A stretch of DNA of 64,000 bases from assembly GCF_003029735.1 (NCBI RefSeq), contig NZ_KZ686268.1, forward strand, positions 979,769-1,043,768, read 5' to 3'. The position numbers and the translations under genes are program-made. Source of the DNA: Pedobacter yulinensis. Lineage in GTDB: Bacteria; Bacteroidota; Bacteroidia; Sphingobacteriales; Sphingobacteriaceae. The notes under the pieces are model-generated. The model was not told where the DNA came from. It made no database searches and saw only the letters and a program-made list of their open reading frames with translations. This document shows, piece after piece, positions 42,800 through 51,322 of this stretch (the first letter of the stretch is position 1; each line of letters starts with the position of its first letter).

Positions 42800-44272
42800 A
42801 TGCTGACTACTTTTTTAACGCATCAATGGAAAAGCTTCTGGCGCTCGCGAAACCGCGGTGGAAGCATCGCCGCCCAGGTCGTACTTGGTTTTTTCATGCT
42901 GTATTTCATGCTGCTTGCGGTCGCCGTAGGCCTGTGGATGCCTGAATTTATTGCGAAATTTTTTCCAGGCCAGGATATCTTTATCGTTTTTACCGGCTTG
43001 CTTTTGTACAGTTTTGTGCTCGATTTTGCTGCGCGGCTGCAATTGCAGGACCTGCCAACCCTCAGTGTGGTGCCTTATCTTCATCTTAACATCAGGAAAC
43101 AGCAGATCGTAAATTTTCTGAATATCCGCGCGCTGTTTTCCCCCTTTAACCTGTATCCGTTCCTGCTTTTTGCGCCGTTTACATTGTACCGCATCAGCCA
43201 GACGCACGGTACAGCAGCCGGCGTCATGATGTTCGCTGCGGTCATTTCCCTGAGCCTTTTTAACAATTACCTGGTGCTGTATATAAAACGCAAATCTATC
43301 GGTAACGCATTTATTGCCATTGGCGTGGTTGTGTTGCTGGCCGTCTTCGGGCTGCTGGAATACCTGAAGATTATTTCAATACTCGACCTGTCCAGCAGGA
43401 TTTTCATGCCGGTTATCAAGCAGCCGCTTCTGGCCCTCGTTTTTCCGGTAATGGCCGTGATCATTTTCCTGATCAACTCCCGCTACCTGATGTCGAACCT
43501 TTACGCAGAAGAGCTGGGCGCCAAAGAAGAGAAAAAAGCAAGTACAGATTACGCCTTCTTAAACCGATTTGGCAGGGTAGGCGAGCTGGCTGCGCTCGAG
43601 CTCAAACTCATTTTGCGCCACAAACGCTCAAAAAATTCGCTGACTATGGGCGTACTTTTCCTGTTTTACGGCTTTCTCTTTTACAAAAAGGAGCACCTGG
43701 CTAACGATTCGTTTGGCATGATGCTGTTTGCTGCGGTATTTATGACGGGGATATCGATCATTACCTACGGACAGTTTATGTACGCCTGGCAAAGTGCTCA
43801 TTTTGATGGCCTGCTTGCCAATAAGATCGATTTCAGGAATTTCATTAAAGCTAAATTTTTGCTGTTCACCATTGCCTCCACGCTGGTCACCCTGCTGTCC
43901 AGCTTTTACGGCTTTCTCAGCTGGAAACTCCTGCTCCTCCATCTTGCAGCCTATCTTTACAATGTAGGCTTCGGCGTGTTTATCGTACTGTATTTTGCCA
44001 ATCTAAACTACAAACGCCTCGATCTGACAAAAGGTGCAAGTTTCAACTGGCAGGGCGTTGGCGCCACGCAATGGATACTCGGCTTGCCGTTCCTGCTGTT
44101 GCCTCTGGCCATTTACATGCCTTTTGGCATTGCCGGTAAACCCTACATCGGTTTACTTGCCCTTGCCGCGTTCGGGCTCATCACTTTGTTAATGCGCCCG
44201 TTCTGGATCAACTTCCTGACTAAAAAATTTGAAAAACAACGTTACAAAATAGCCGAAGGCTTTAGAGAATAA
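42800..44272 (+). CDS. DUF5687 polytopic membrane protein, probable ABC-transporter permease
   Basis: A 490-residue protein with about twelve predicted membrane helices and no signal peptide. The start LTTFLTHQWKSFWRSRNRGGSIAAQVVLG and the internal ELAALELKLILRHKRSKNSL match the DUF5687 family, found in Bacteroidota next to an ATP-binding protein. The ABC ATPase gene begins 2 bp after its stop, so the two form an exporter of unknown substrate. Confidence 0.85.
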   Translation: MLTTFLTHQWKSFWRSRNRGGSIAAQVVLGFFMLYFMLLAVAVGLWMPEFIAKFFPGQDIFIVFTGLLLYSFVLDFAARLQLQDLPTLSVVPYLHLNIRKQQIVNFLNIRALFSPFNLYPFLLFAPFTLYRISQTHGTAAGVMMFAAVISLSLFNNYLVLYIKRKSIGNAFIAIGVVVLLAVFGLLEYLKIISILDLSSRIFMPVIKQPLLALVFPVMAVIIFLINSRYLMSNLYAEELGAKEEKKASTDYAFLNRFGRVGELAALELKLILRHKRSKNSLTMGVLFLFYGFLFYKKEHLANDSFGMMLFAAVFMTGISIITYGQFMYAWQSAHFDGLLANKIDFRNFIKAKFLLFTIASTLVTLLSSFYGFLSWKLLLLHLAAYLYNVGFGVFIVLYFANLNYKRLDLTKGASFNWQGVGATQWILGLPFLLLPLAIYMPFGIAGKPYIGLLALAAFGLITLLMRPFWINFLTKKFEKQRYKIAEGFRE

Positions 44273-44274
44273 CC

Positions 44275-44970
44275 ATGATCGAAATTAAAGACCTCAAAAA
44301 AATCTATGGCAACCGCACGGTTGTCGATATTCCAGGCCTGGAAATCCGTGCCGGCGAAACCGTCGGACTGGTAGGCAACAATGGCGCGGGCAAAACTACT
44401 TTCTTCCGCATGCTACTCGACCTGATCCGCCCTACCTCTGGAGTGGTTCGCTCTAAGGGAGAAGATGTGTCGCAAAGCTCAGACTGGAAAAATTATACGG
44501 CATCTTATCTGGACGAGGGTTTCCTGATCGATTACCTGACACCTGAAGAGTACTTTACCTTCATTGGCAGTTTGCATGGGCTTTCAGTTGCGCATGTAGC
44601 TGATTACCTGCGGCAGTATGACGAATTTTTCAATGGCGAAATCCTGAACCGCGGCAAGTATATCCGCGATTTTTCCAAGGGCAACCAGAACAAAGTAGGT
44701 ATTGCGGCTGCCCTGATGCAAAAGCCGGAAATTCTGGTGCTCGATGAACCCTTTGCCAACCTGGACCCAACCACCCAGATCAGACTCAAAAACCTGTTGA
44801 GGGAATTGAGCCGCACCCGCAACATGACCACATTTATATCCAGCCACGACCTGAACCATGTTACAGATATCTGTAACCGGATCATTCTGGTTGAAAAAGG
44901 GCAGGTCATTAAGGACATTCAGACCGATGAGAACACACTCGCCGAACTCGAAAATTATTTTTCCGGCTAG
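44275..44970 (+). CDS. ABC transporter ATP-binding protein
   Basis: A 231-residue ATPase. Walker A is LVGNNGAGKTTFFRML, the Q-loop region follows, the signature is FSKGNQNKVGIAAALM (a variant of LSGGQ common in this subfamily), Walker B is ILVLDEPFANLDPTTQ, and the switch histidine lies in FISSHDLNHV. It pairs with the DUF5687 permease directly upstream. A terminator follows at 45010-45036. Confidence 0.94.
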   Translation: MIEIKDLKKIYGNRTVVDIPGLEIRAGETVGLVGNNGAGKTTFFRMLLDLIRPTSGVVRSKGEDVSQSSDWKNYTASYLDEGFLIDYLTPEEYFTFIGSLHGLSVAHVADYLRQYDEFFNGEILNRGKYIRDFSKGNQNKVGIAAALMQKPEILVLDEPFANLDPTTQIRLKNLLRELSRTRNMTTFISSHDLNHVTDICNRIILVEKGQVIKDIQTDENTLAELENYFSG

Positions 44971-45009
44971 ATTAGGGTGTACCAAAAATCAAACAGCATT
45001 TATTTACAG

Positions 45010-45036
45010 GCAGGGAGCTTTCCCTGCTTTTGTTTT
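45010..45036 (+). terminator. Intrinsic terminator after the ABC transporter operon
   Basis: GCAGGGA and TCCCTGC form a 7-bp stem with a GCTT loop, followed by a T-rich run (TTTTGTTTT). It lies 40 bp after the ATPase stop. Confidence 0.85.
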
Positions 45037-45136
45037 ATATGCCGGTTTGAGGGGCCTTTCAGTTTTTTTTGCGCCCAGGAGCCTTTTTTGGCATTGAGTT
45101 TGAAAAGGTGCAGTTGTTAAACTAAAATACTCAGTT

Positions 45137-45814
45137 ATGAATACCTCAAAAATAAAAATCGCAACGCTCAGTATCGGATTGGCAGTCGGCGCCATGGCTT
45201 TCCAGAGCTGCGATAGTCTTACCAAAACCCAGAAAGGTGCAGGCATCGGCGCTGCCGTAGGCGGAACACTTGGTGCAATCATTGGTAAGAAAGCAGGTAA
45301 CACAGCTGTTGGTGCCATTATCGGTGGCGCAGTAGGCGGCACAGCCGGGGCATTCATCGGAAGAAGAATGGACAGGCAGGCAGCTGAGATCCAAAACGCC
45401 ATACCTAACGCTGAGGTTATTCGCGAAGGCGAAGGCATCATCGTTAAATTCGACAGCGGTATCCTCTTTGACTTCGATAAATCGACCCTCAAAGACAACG
45501 CAAAAACAAACATCCAGAGCCTGGCTTCATCGCTGAACAAATATCCGGGAACTGATATTCGCATCATCGGCCATACAGACAGCATCGGTTCTGCTTCTTA
45601 TAACCAGAGCCTTTCTGAGAGACGTGCCGCAGCTGTTAAATCATATGCAGTTTCTCAAGGTGTGCCTTCATCAAGACTACAAACCATTGGTAAAGGAAAA
45701 ACGGAGCCAATTGCAGACAACTCAAGTGAGAACGGACGGGCACAAAACCGCCGTGTAGAGGTTGTCATTATTGCGAACGACCAGCTGAAACAGGAAGCGA
45801 AAAGCCAGGGATAA
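45137..45814 (+). CDS. OmpA-family outer-membrane lipoprotein with glycine-zipper segment
   Basis: A 225-residue protein with a lipoprotein signal (ending FQSC), a glycine-zipper stretch (GAGIGAAVGGTLGAIIGKKAG and GAIIGGAVGGTAGAFIGRRMD, about 35-80), and a C-terminal OmpA peptidoglycan-binding domain (DFDKSTLKDNAKTNI, GHTDSIGSASYNQSLSERRA, GKGKTEPIADN and NRRVEVVI). It resembles E. coli YiaD. It should tether the outer membrane to peptidoglycan. It is a single gene with its own terminator. Confidence 0.93.
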   Translation: MNTSKIKIATLSIGLAVGAMAFQSCDSLTKTQKGAGIGAAVGGTLGAIIGKKAGNTAVGAIIGGAVGGTAGAFIGRRMDRQAAEIQNAIPNAEVIREGEGIIVKFDSGILFDFDKSTLKDNAKTNIQSLASSLNKYPGTDIRIIGHTDSIGSASYNQSLSERRAAAVKSYAVSQGVPSSRLQTIGKGKTEPIADNSSENGRAQNRRVEVVIIANDQLKQEAKSQG

Positions 45815-45861
45815 TCTGCAACAACCTTCTGTACAGAAGATCAACATATACCTATGAAAAG

Positions 45862-45896
45862 AAACCGCTCGGCCAAAAGCTGAGCGGTTTTTGTTT
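45862..45896 (+). terminator. Intrinsic terminator after the OmpA-family gene
   Basis: AAACCGCTC pairs with GAGCGGTTT (9 bp, 11-nt loop) and is followed by TTTTTGTTTG. The A-rich 5' side could also serve the convergent gene ending at 45899. Confidence 0.85.
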
Positions 45897-45898
45897 GA

Positions 45899-46264
45899 TC
45901 AATCCTGAACGGCCGAGAGCTCGGGGTAAATATCTGAGAAATAAGTGACGGCTAGTGATTTTAGCAGCATTTCCTGTTCCAGCATCGTGTAGGGAGGCAG
46001 TGGTTTCACAAGTTTCCAGTGTGGCCAGCCATCCTGGTCAAGCCCTTCAAGCTCATAGAAGCCCATTTCGCTGAGCAGGCGGCAGGTGGCAATGTGCATC
46101 AGCTCTTCTTTCTGACGTTTGCTGTATTTTTTTGGCCCCTTTCCTAACTCCTGTATGCCGATCAGAAAAAGCATCACTTTCATGTCGGGAAGATCTGAGT
46201 CAAATGATTCGGCAAGCTTTTGCTGTAGCAACTTCCACTTGTTGTTGATTTCTGATGGCTTCAT
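45899..46264 (-). CDS. Conserved-type hypothetical cytoplasmic protein
   Basis: The ATG at 46264 gives 121 residues; a longer open frame upstream runs into the divergent oxidoreductase promoter and is unlikely. The sequence is helical (MKPSEINNKWKLLQQKLAESF, LFLIGIQELGKGPKKYSKRQKEELMHIATCRLLSEMGFYEL). No domain is recognised and there is no signal or membrane segment. A TATCTTTG box stands 4 nt before the start. Confidence 0.75.
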   Translation of the reverse strand: MKPSEINNKWKLLQQKLAESFDSDLPDMKVMLFLIGIQELGKGPKKYSKRQKEELMHIATCRLLSEMGFYELEGLDQDGWPHWKLVKPLPPYTMLEQEMLLKSLAVTYFSDIYPELSAVQD

Positions 46265-46268
46265 GCTG

Positions 46269-46276
46269 CAAAGATA
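46269..46276 (-). promoter_or_regulatory. TATCTTTG box 4 nt before the gene at 45899-46264
   Basis: Full match to the Bacteroidota -7 consensus on the minus strand, leaving 4 nt before the ATG. Implies a leaderless mRNA if active. Confidence 0.45.
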
Positions 46277-46323
46277 AGAATTACAACCCGGCAACAGCCG
46301 CGGCATGTTTTTCTGACAATTTA

Positions 46324-46355
46324 TTGAGCCGGCAAGCTTCAATTTAATAGCTTTG
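46324..46355 (+). promoter_or_regulatory. Promoter abutting the Gfo/Idh/MocA oxidoreductase gene
   Basis: TTG at 46324-46326, 21 bp, then TAGCTTTG at 46348-46355, a full match to the phylum -33/-7 pattern. The ATG at 46359 follows after 3 nt, so transcription would begin at or near the start codon. Confidence 0.55.
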
Positions 46356-46358
46356 CGT

Positions 46359-47375
46359 ATGAGCAAACGTATTTCAACAGGTATACTGGCCTATGGCATG
46401 TCTGGCAAAGTCTTTCACGCACCTTTTGTAGCCGCACACGAGGGGTTTGAATTCAGGGCGGTTGTAGAGCGAAACCAGAAGCAGGCAGCCGCCGACTACG
46501 ATGGTATTATCAGCTATAACGCTGTGGAAGAACTCATCGCCGATCCGCTCATTGAGCTGGTCGTCGTAAATACCCCCAACTATCTGCACTACGAACATAC
46601 CCGTATGGCCCTGCTGGCCGGCAAACATGTGCTCGCCGAGAAGCCTTTTGCCGCTACCGCCGCCCAGGCCAGTGAACTTTTTGAACTGGCCAGGAAGCAG
46701 GACCGTAAGATATTCGTATACCAGAACCGGCGCTGCGATAGCGATTTCCTGGCCATTAAACAGGTGCTTGACGAGAACAGGATTGGACAGCCCATTGAGG
46801 CACATTTCCGGTTTGACCGCTACCGCGCGGCAATTGGCCCGAAAATTTTTAAAGAGCAACCTTATGAGGCAAGCGGCCTGCAGTACGACCTTGGTCCGCA
46901 CCTGCTGGATCAGGCCATTAGCCTGTTTGGAACACCTGAATCTTACACAAAGATCCTGTCAGGCAACCGCCCGGGCACACAGGTAGACGACTACTTCCAC
47001 ATTCAATTGCGGTATCCTGATAACCTCTGTGTATTCCTGACCGCCAGTTTGCTGGTAGCCGAACCGCAAGCCGGTTTCGTCTTGCATGGCACCAAAGGCA
47101 GTTTTATTAAAAACCGTACAGATGTTCAGGAAACACAGCTGCTCAAACATGTTAAGCCGACTGATCCTGGGTATGGAATTGAAGGCTCGGGACAGGACGG
47201 GCTGCTTGTCTGCATCGCTGAAGACGGCGAAAGACAGGTGGAAACGATTAAGCCTCAGTCAGGAAACTACCTTAGACTCTTCGATTCGGTTTATAGCGCA
47301 ATAACACAGGGCACCACTTATCCTGTTTCTGAAGAGGAAATTTTGCTGCAACTGGAAATTCTCGAAGCAGAGTAG
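46359..47375 (+). CDS. Gfo/Idh/MocA-family NAD(P)-dependent oxidoreductase
   Basis: The ATG at 46359 gives 338 residues. The nucleotide-binding part begins TGILAYGMSGKVFHAPFV and continues with VVVNTPNYLHYEHTRMALLAGKHVLAEKPFA, with the conserved Glu-Lys-Pro; the substrate domain has GLQYDLGPHLLDQAISLFG with the catalytic Asp/His region. Family members oxidise or reduce sugars and sugar derivatives. The GYGMSGKVFHAP type of start is like that of YhhX/scyllo-inositol-type dehydrogenases. Substrate unknown; no sugar operon around it. Confidence 0.92.
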   Translation: MSKRISTGILAYGMSGKVFHAPFVAAHEGFEFRAVVERNQKQAAADYDGIISYNAVEELIADPLIELVVVNTPNYLHYEHTRMALLAGKHVLAEKPFAATAAQASELFELARKQDRKIFVYQNRRCDSDFLAIKQVLDENRIGQPIEAHFRFDRYRAAIGPKIFKEQPYEASGLQYDLGPHLLDQAISLFGTPESYTKILSGNRPGTQVDDYFHIQLRYPDNLCVFLTASLLVAEPQAGFVLHGTKGSFIKNRTDVQETQLLKHVKPTDPGYGIEGSGQDGLLVCIAEDGERQVETIKPQSGNYLRLFDSVYSAITQGTTYPVSEEEILLQLEILEAE

Positions 47376-47402
47376 GCTGTAGCCGGTGCTGCATTGTTGC
47401 TT

Positions 47403-47431
47403 TTGAATGACAGGCAAAATAACTAATTTTG
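47403..47431 (+). promoter_or_regulatory. Promoter upstream of the small CxxCH protein and TonB receptor genes
   Basis: TTG at 47403-47405, 18 bp, then TAATTTTG at 47424-47431, both matching the Bacteroidota consensus. The ATG at 47443 is 11 bp downstream. Confidence 0.5.
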
Positions 47432-47442
47432 ACGGCTTGAAC

Positions 47443-47766
47443 ATGCAGAGAAAACATATTACGCGTATTGCTGCCACCTGCCTGCTGGCGGTATTCTCTG
47501 TATTGGTCTTTCCCTGGAGCCTGACCCACCGGCATGCCGAAATCAGCTCTGCTGAGAAAAACTGCCGTCATAAAGCACACGTAGAACTGCAGGCAGACAA
47601 CTGCGTGCTGTGCCATGTACACTTCGAAAAAAATTTTACCCTGAGCCGGCCTTCAGACTGGATCATTTCTGTCATAAAATTTGATTACACCGAGCCGCCG
47701 CTAAGCCGAGAACGGTATACCAGAATCAAGGCCACCTGTTTGCGGGGGCCGCCCTGCCGCTCCTGA
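47443..47766 (+). CDS. Small secreted Cys/His-rich protein with a CxxCH motif, unknown function
   Basis: The ATG at 47443 gives 107 residues. A membrane or signal segment (ITRIAATCLLAVFSVLVFPWSL) is followed by a Cys/His-rich part: LTHRHAE, NCRHKAHVE and NCVLCHVHFEKNF. CVLCH fits the c-type haem attachment motif CxxCH, though a metal-binding role is equally possible. The rest is basic and ends CLRGPPCRS. It sits 143 bp upstream of a TonB-dependent receptor gene on the same strand, which suggests a role in metal or haem handling. No family recognised. Confidence 0.7.
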   Translation: MQRKHITRIAATCLLAVFSVLVFPWSLTHRHAEISSAEKNCRHKAHVELQADNCVLCHVHFEKNFTLSRPSDWIISVIKFDYTEPPLSRERYTRIKATCLRGPPCRS

Positions 47767-47816
47767 GGCAGCATCAACTGCCAGGTATGGTCTCAGGCCA
47801 TGAGCCTCTATTTTTT
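47765..47816 (+). terminator. Possible terminator or attenuator between the small CxxCH gene and the TonB receptor gene
   Basis: GAGGC at 47765-47769 pairs with GCCTC at 47804-47808, enclosing a smaller ATGG/CCAT hairpin, and is followed by TATTTTTT. The outer stem is short (5 bp) with a long insert, so this is tentative. It could set the ratio of the two genes. Confidence 0.4.
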
Positions 47817-47909
47817 ACTCGTTTGATCTTGTACGCTGCCTGCACAAAACAGGTCTGCATTTAAATATTTACGGCCGGCCGGTTTCCCGGACCGGTTGAT
47901 GCTCCAGTT

Positions 47910-50225
47910 ATGAAAAAACTATCATTTCTACTCTTCTCCCTGTTTGTCTTATTTTTTTCGCCGGCCCGGGCCGCAGCCGTTGCTGAGCTTAAAGGCAAGG
48001 TGGTCGACGCAGCTAGCGGATCTCCTTTACCCGGGGCGAGCGTGTATATCGCCGACCTGAGAGCGGTGACTACAACAGATGCCCGCGGGTTTTTTGTATT
48101 GCCAAATGTCCCGGCAAAGGGCCGTTTCCTGGTCGAGGTGCGCTACGTCGGCTATAAGACCCGTAGCCAGTTTGTCGATGTGGCAAAAGGTCTCAGCGCT
48201 GACATTGCGCTGGAACCATCGGCCATCGAAGCGGCAGAGGTCGTGATAACCGGCTCACCCTTCAGTTCGAACAACCGTACCAATAGCCTTTCTGTCGTGG
48301 GTGTAAGCAAAGACCAGCTGCGGCAAACCGCAGGTACGAACATCATCGATGCCCTGGCCAAGATTCCGGGCGTTGCCCAGGTTACCACAGGCGGCGCCAT
48401 ATCTAAGCCGGTTATTCGCGGTCTTGGTTACAACCGCGTTCTTACCATGATAGACGGGGCACGGGAAGAGGCCCAGCAGTGGGGCGATGAGCATGGAGCC
48501 CAGGCAGACCAATTTGCGGCGGCGCGCATTGAGATCCTGAAAGGGCCGGCAAGCCTTCTTTACGGTTCTGACGCACTTGGTGGGGTGATCAACATTCTTG
48601 ACGACTATGCTCCCGCTGAAGGCACCGTAAACGGTGAATTTATCACAACATACAGCACCAACAATGGGCTTACCGCTTCCTCGCTAATGATGCAGGGAAA
48701 TGATCAAGGGTTTGTTTACAGGGGTCGCTTGTCATACAAAAATGCCTATAGTTACGGTTACAAGGCGGCAGTGGTACCCAACTCGGGTTTCGATGAGACG
48801 AACGGCAGCGCCATGCTGGGGCTGAACCGGAACTGGGGATACTCGCACCTCAACCTGTCCTGGTTCAATACCAACGTAGGCCTGGTTGAAGAGGGCCCTG
48901 ACGATGACGGCCGATTTAGAAATGAAGAGGGCGAATTACTGGACAAAGAGGCAAGCCGGGTACGGCGGCTGGGTTTGCCCAATCAAAACATCAACCATTA
49001 CAGAGCGGTCTGGAACAACAACCTGATCCTTGGCCGCAGCCGGCTTCGCGCAACGCTTGGTTTTCAGAAAAACGTAAGAAAGGAGTTTGAAGAAAGCGCC
49101 TCAGAACCAGGGCTGAACCTCGATCTCAACTCTTATACCTATGATTTCAAGTACTATTTTGCGAATAATGGCAAATGGGAGCCGGTAGTAGGCTTGCAGG
49201 GGATGTACCAGGAAAATGCAAACAAAGGCGATGAATTTCTCATTCCCGACTATAACAGCAACAACATCGGTGTATTCGGGTACCTGAAACGGACCTTTGG
49301 CAAGGGCGCCATCAATCTCGGCGCGCGCTACGACTACAAAAAAGTGAACGGGTTCGACCTGATGACAGATGAAGATGAAACGGTATTCAATGCGTTTCAC
49401 AACAGGTTCTCTAATTTTTCCGGTTCTGCAGGTGCTGCATTCGAACTGACAAAGAATGTTGTGCTGAAAGGCAACGTAGGTTCAGGCTTTCGTGCGCCTA
49501 ACCTGGCCGAACTTGGCGCCAACGGACGTCATGAGGGAACATTCAGATATGAAATCGGTAACAGTGCGCTAAAGCAGGAAAACAGCCTTCAGGCAGATCT
49601 GGCCCTCGAATACAGTGGCAACAGCATTTCAGCAAGCCTTAACGCGTACGCCAACCGCATTTACAATTACATTTATCCGGGAAACTTTGGCAACGAACAG
49701 ATCGATTATACAAACGAAGATGGTGAAACCGAGGTGCTGCCCGTTTACCGCTTCGTACAGACCAATGCCGACCTGGTCGGTGCCGAGGCTTCACTTGACA
49801 TTCACCCGGTGCGGTCCTTGCATTTCGAAAACACTTTTGCTTATACGCGGGGAACCAATCGCGCAGACGGCTCAGCCCTTCCTTTCATCCCTGCTGCCAC
49901 CATTAACAATGAACTGAGGTTCGAACCACAGATCAAGGGACTTGCCGACACCTATATCAGGTTGAGCGTAAGTAATGTATTCGGTCAAAAACGTTTCGAA
50001 CCCGAGTTCGAAACGGCCACTGCCGCTTATACGCTGTTCGATGCCGGAATCGGCACTGGCTTCAAAACCAGGCGCGGTGGCGAGCTTAAGTTGTGGATCA
50101 CTGGTCAGAACCTGCTCAATAAGGAATACTTTAACCACCTAAGCCGGTATAAATATGCCCAGCGCAACGGCATTTATAACCCGGGCCGCAATGTGACTTT
50201 CGGTCTGAGCGTGCCGCTGATGTAG
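47910..50225 (+). CDS. TonB-dependent outer-membrane receptor with N-terminal carboxypeptidase-D-like domain
   Basis: A 771-residue receptor: signal peptide (ending ARAAAVA), regulatory domain (LKGKVVDAASGSPLPGASVYI), plug with IIDALAKIPGVAQVTTGGAISKPVIRGLG, then QQWGDEHGAQADQFAAARIEILKGPASLLYGSDALGGVINIL, and a barrel ending NVTFGLSVPL. It is shorter than SusC and has no SusD, so it belongs to the ion/cofactor type (FecA/BtuB/ZnuD-like). The upstream Cys/His-rich protein points to a metal or haem ligand, which is inference. Confidence 0.92.
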   Translation: MKKLSFLLFSLFVLFFSPARAAAVAELKGKVVDAASGSPLPGASVYIADLRAVTTTDARGFFVLPNVPAKGRFLVEVRYVGYKTRSQFVDVAKGLSADIALEPSAIEAAEVVITGSPFSSNNRTNSLSVVGVSKDQLRQTAGTNIIDALAKIPGVAQVTTGGAISKPVIRGLGYNRVLTMIDGAREEAQQWGDEHGAQADQFAAARIEILKGPASLLYGSDALGGVINILDDYAPAEGTVNGEFITTYSTNNGLTASSLMMQGNDQGFVYRGRLSYKNAYSYGYKAAVVPNSGFDETNGSAMLGLNRNWGYSHLNLSWFNTNVGLVEEGPDDDGRFRNEEGELLDKEASRVRRLGLPNQNINHYRAVWNNNLILGRSRLRATLGFQKNVRKEFEESASEPGLNLDLNSYTYDFKYYFANNGKWEPVVGLQGMYQENANKGDEFLIPDYNSNNIGVFGYLKRTFGKGAINLGARYDYKKVNGFDLMTDEDETVFNAFHNRFSNFSGSAGAAFELTKNVVLKGNVGSGFRAPNLAELGANGRHEGTFRYEIGNSALKQENSLQADLALEYSGNSISASLNAYANRIYNYIYPGNFGNEQIDYTNEDGETEVLPVYRFVQTNADLVGAEASLDIHPVRSLHFENTFAYTRGTNRADGSALPFIPAATINNELRFEPQIKGLADTYIRLSVSNVFGQKRFEPEFETATAAYTLFDAGIGTGFKTRRGGELKLWITGQNLLNKEYFNHLSRYKYAQRNGIYNPGRNVTFGLSVPLM

Positions 50226-50262
50226 CGTTCTGCCCGGGGCCGGTGCCTTGGGCAGAATTTGT

Positions 50263-50270
50263 TATCTTTA
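50263..50270 (+). promoter_or_regulatory. TATCTTTA box 4 nt before the kinase-fold-like gene
   Basis: Near match to TAnnTTTG ending 4 nt before the ATG at 50275, the same placement as for several other genes. No -33 TTG at the expected distance. Confidence 0.35.
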
Positions 50271-50274
50271 AGGC

Positions 50275-51318
50275 ATGTCTGAAAAAGATGTCAGGATTTC
50301 CCGTAAGAAACCGGTGTTCCCGGTCAGGCCCGCGCTGCAAAAGTATCTTAAAACCTACCAGCGCGATGCCAAATTGCCGCTTACTTACGGCGACCTGCGG
50401 CTGTTCGATGAGGCTTTTCCGGTTATGAACAAGAATGGCCGCGATTCGCTCTGGGAGAGTCCCCTGTATCCGCAGGGCCGGCTCGAACAGATCCATGAAG
50501 GCCTGAAAGAAATTTATGCCGAGCTCAAGGCATCGGGTAACCTGCGCATCGTAGAGCATAAATATATTGACCGGATCGATTACTGCACTTTTGGCAATAC
50601 GCACCCCTTCCGCATCCGGATTGTTAACCGACTCAACGACGTTTATGATTATTTTTATGTAAAACAGGCCGATGCCTCGCGCATTTACGGGCTGGAACTC
50701 GAAGAAATTCTTTCTCCAAACCAGGTGAATTACCTGGTAGATGGCGAAACTCTGATCGAAGAGCACATTGCAGGTATTCCGGGTGATGTGTTTGCGGTTG
50801 AACAGCTCTATAAAACCGAATACAACCCTACGCGTATTGCAAAAGAATTTGTCAAATTTAATGAGCGTTGCCTGATCATGCTGCTTGGCGACATGCGTGC
50901 CTACAATTTTGTTATGCAGGTGACGCCCGATTTCGACGACATCCAGTTTCGCATCCGTGCCATCGATTTTGACCAGCAATTCTATGAGGGCAATCTGAAG
51001 GTTTACCTGCCACAGTTCTTTAAAGAGAATTTCCCTTACGTAAAGCTTTGCATGGAACAACTGACCGAAAAAACCGTACAGCAGTACCGCCAGGAGGAAA
51101 GGTCTTCCATCGTACACCGGGTTCGCAGCGAGCGCCACCGGCTAACCGATCTGCGGGATGTGTCAAACCAGGAGACGCTGACAACCCCGCAAAATATCGC
51201 CATGCTGAAAAATGCGATGGCGAGCCATTTCGAAGATCCAAATTACCTGCAATGTGTTACCATGACTGATATGATCGAGCTTAACATTAAAAACATCATC
51301 AGGCAGGTTAAGCTGTAA
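50275..51318 (+). CDS. Unrecognised protein with protein-kinase-like fold motifs
   Basis: A 347-residue soluble protein of no family I can name. It carries an ordered set of motifs like those of kinase-fold phosphotransferases: YDYFYVK (Lys130, candidate beta-3 lysine), LELEE (acidic helix), LIEEHIAGIPGD (hinge-like, residues 160-171), LLGDMRAYNFVM (Asp206 and Asn211, catalytic-loop spacing D-x4-N) and AIDFD (Asp231-Phe-Asp233, metal-binding). The C-terminal third is helical. No signal peptide. It is a single gene between the TonB receptor and the convergent PfpI gene. Alternative: a degenerate or non-catalytic member. Confidence 0.7.
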   Translation: MSEKDVRISRKKPVFPVRPALQKYLKTYQRDAKLPLTYGDLRLFDEAFPVMNKNGRDSLWESPLYPQGRLEQIHEGLKEIYAELKASGNLRIVEHKYIDRIDYCTFGNTHPFRIRIVNRLNDVYDYFYVKQADASRIYGLELEEILSPNQVNYLVDGETLIEEHIAGIPGDVFAVEQLYKTEYNPTRIAKEFVKFNERCLIMLLGDMRAYNFVMQVTPDFDDIQFRIRAIDFDQQFYEGNLKVYLPQFFKENFPYVKLCMEQLTEKTVQQYRQEERSSIVHRVRSERHRLTDLRDVSNQETLTTPQNIAMLKNAMASHFEDPNYLQCVTMTDMIELNIKNIIRQVKL

Positions 51319-51322
51319 AAGA

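Noticed and set aside
50131..51138. Long open frame (335 codons) on the minus strand opposite the kinase-like gene
   Set aside because: It is an antisense shadow: the plus-strand frame has ordered motifs and a promoter-like box, while this one has no recognisable domain and overlaps the TonB receptor end as well.
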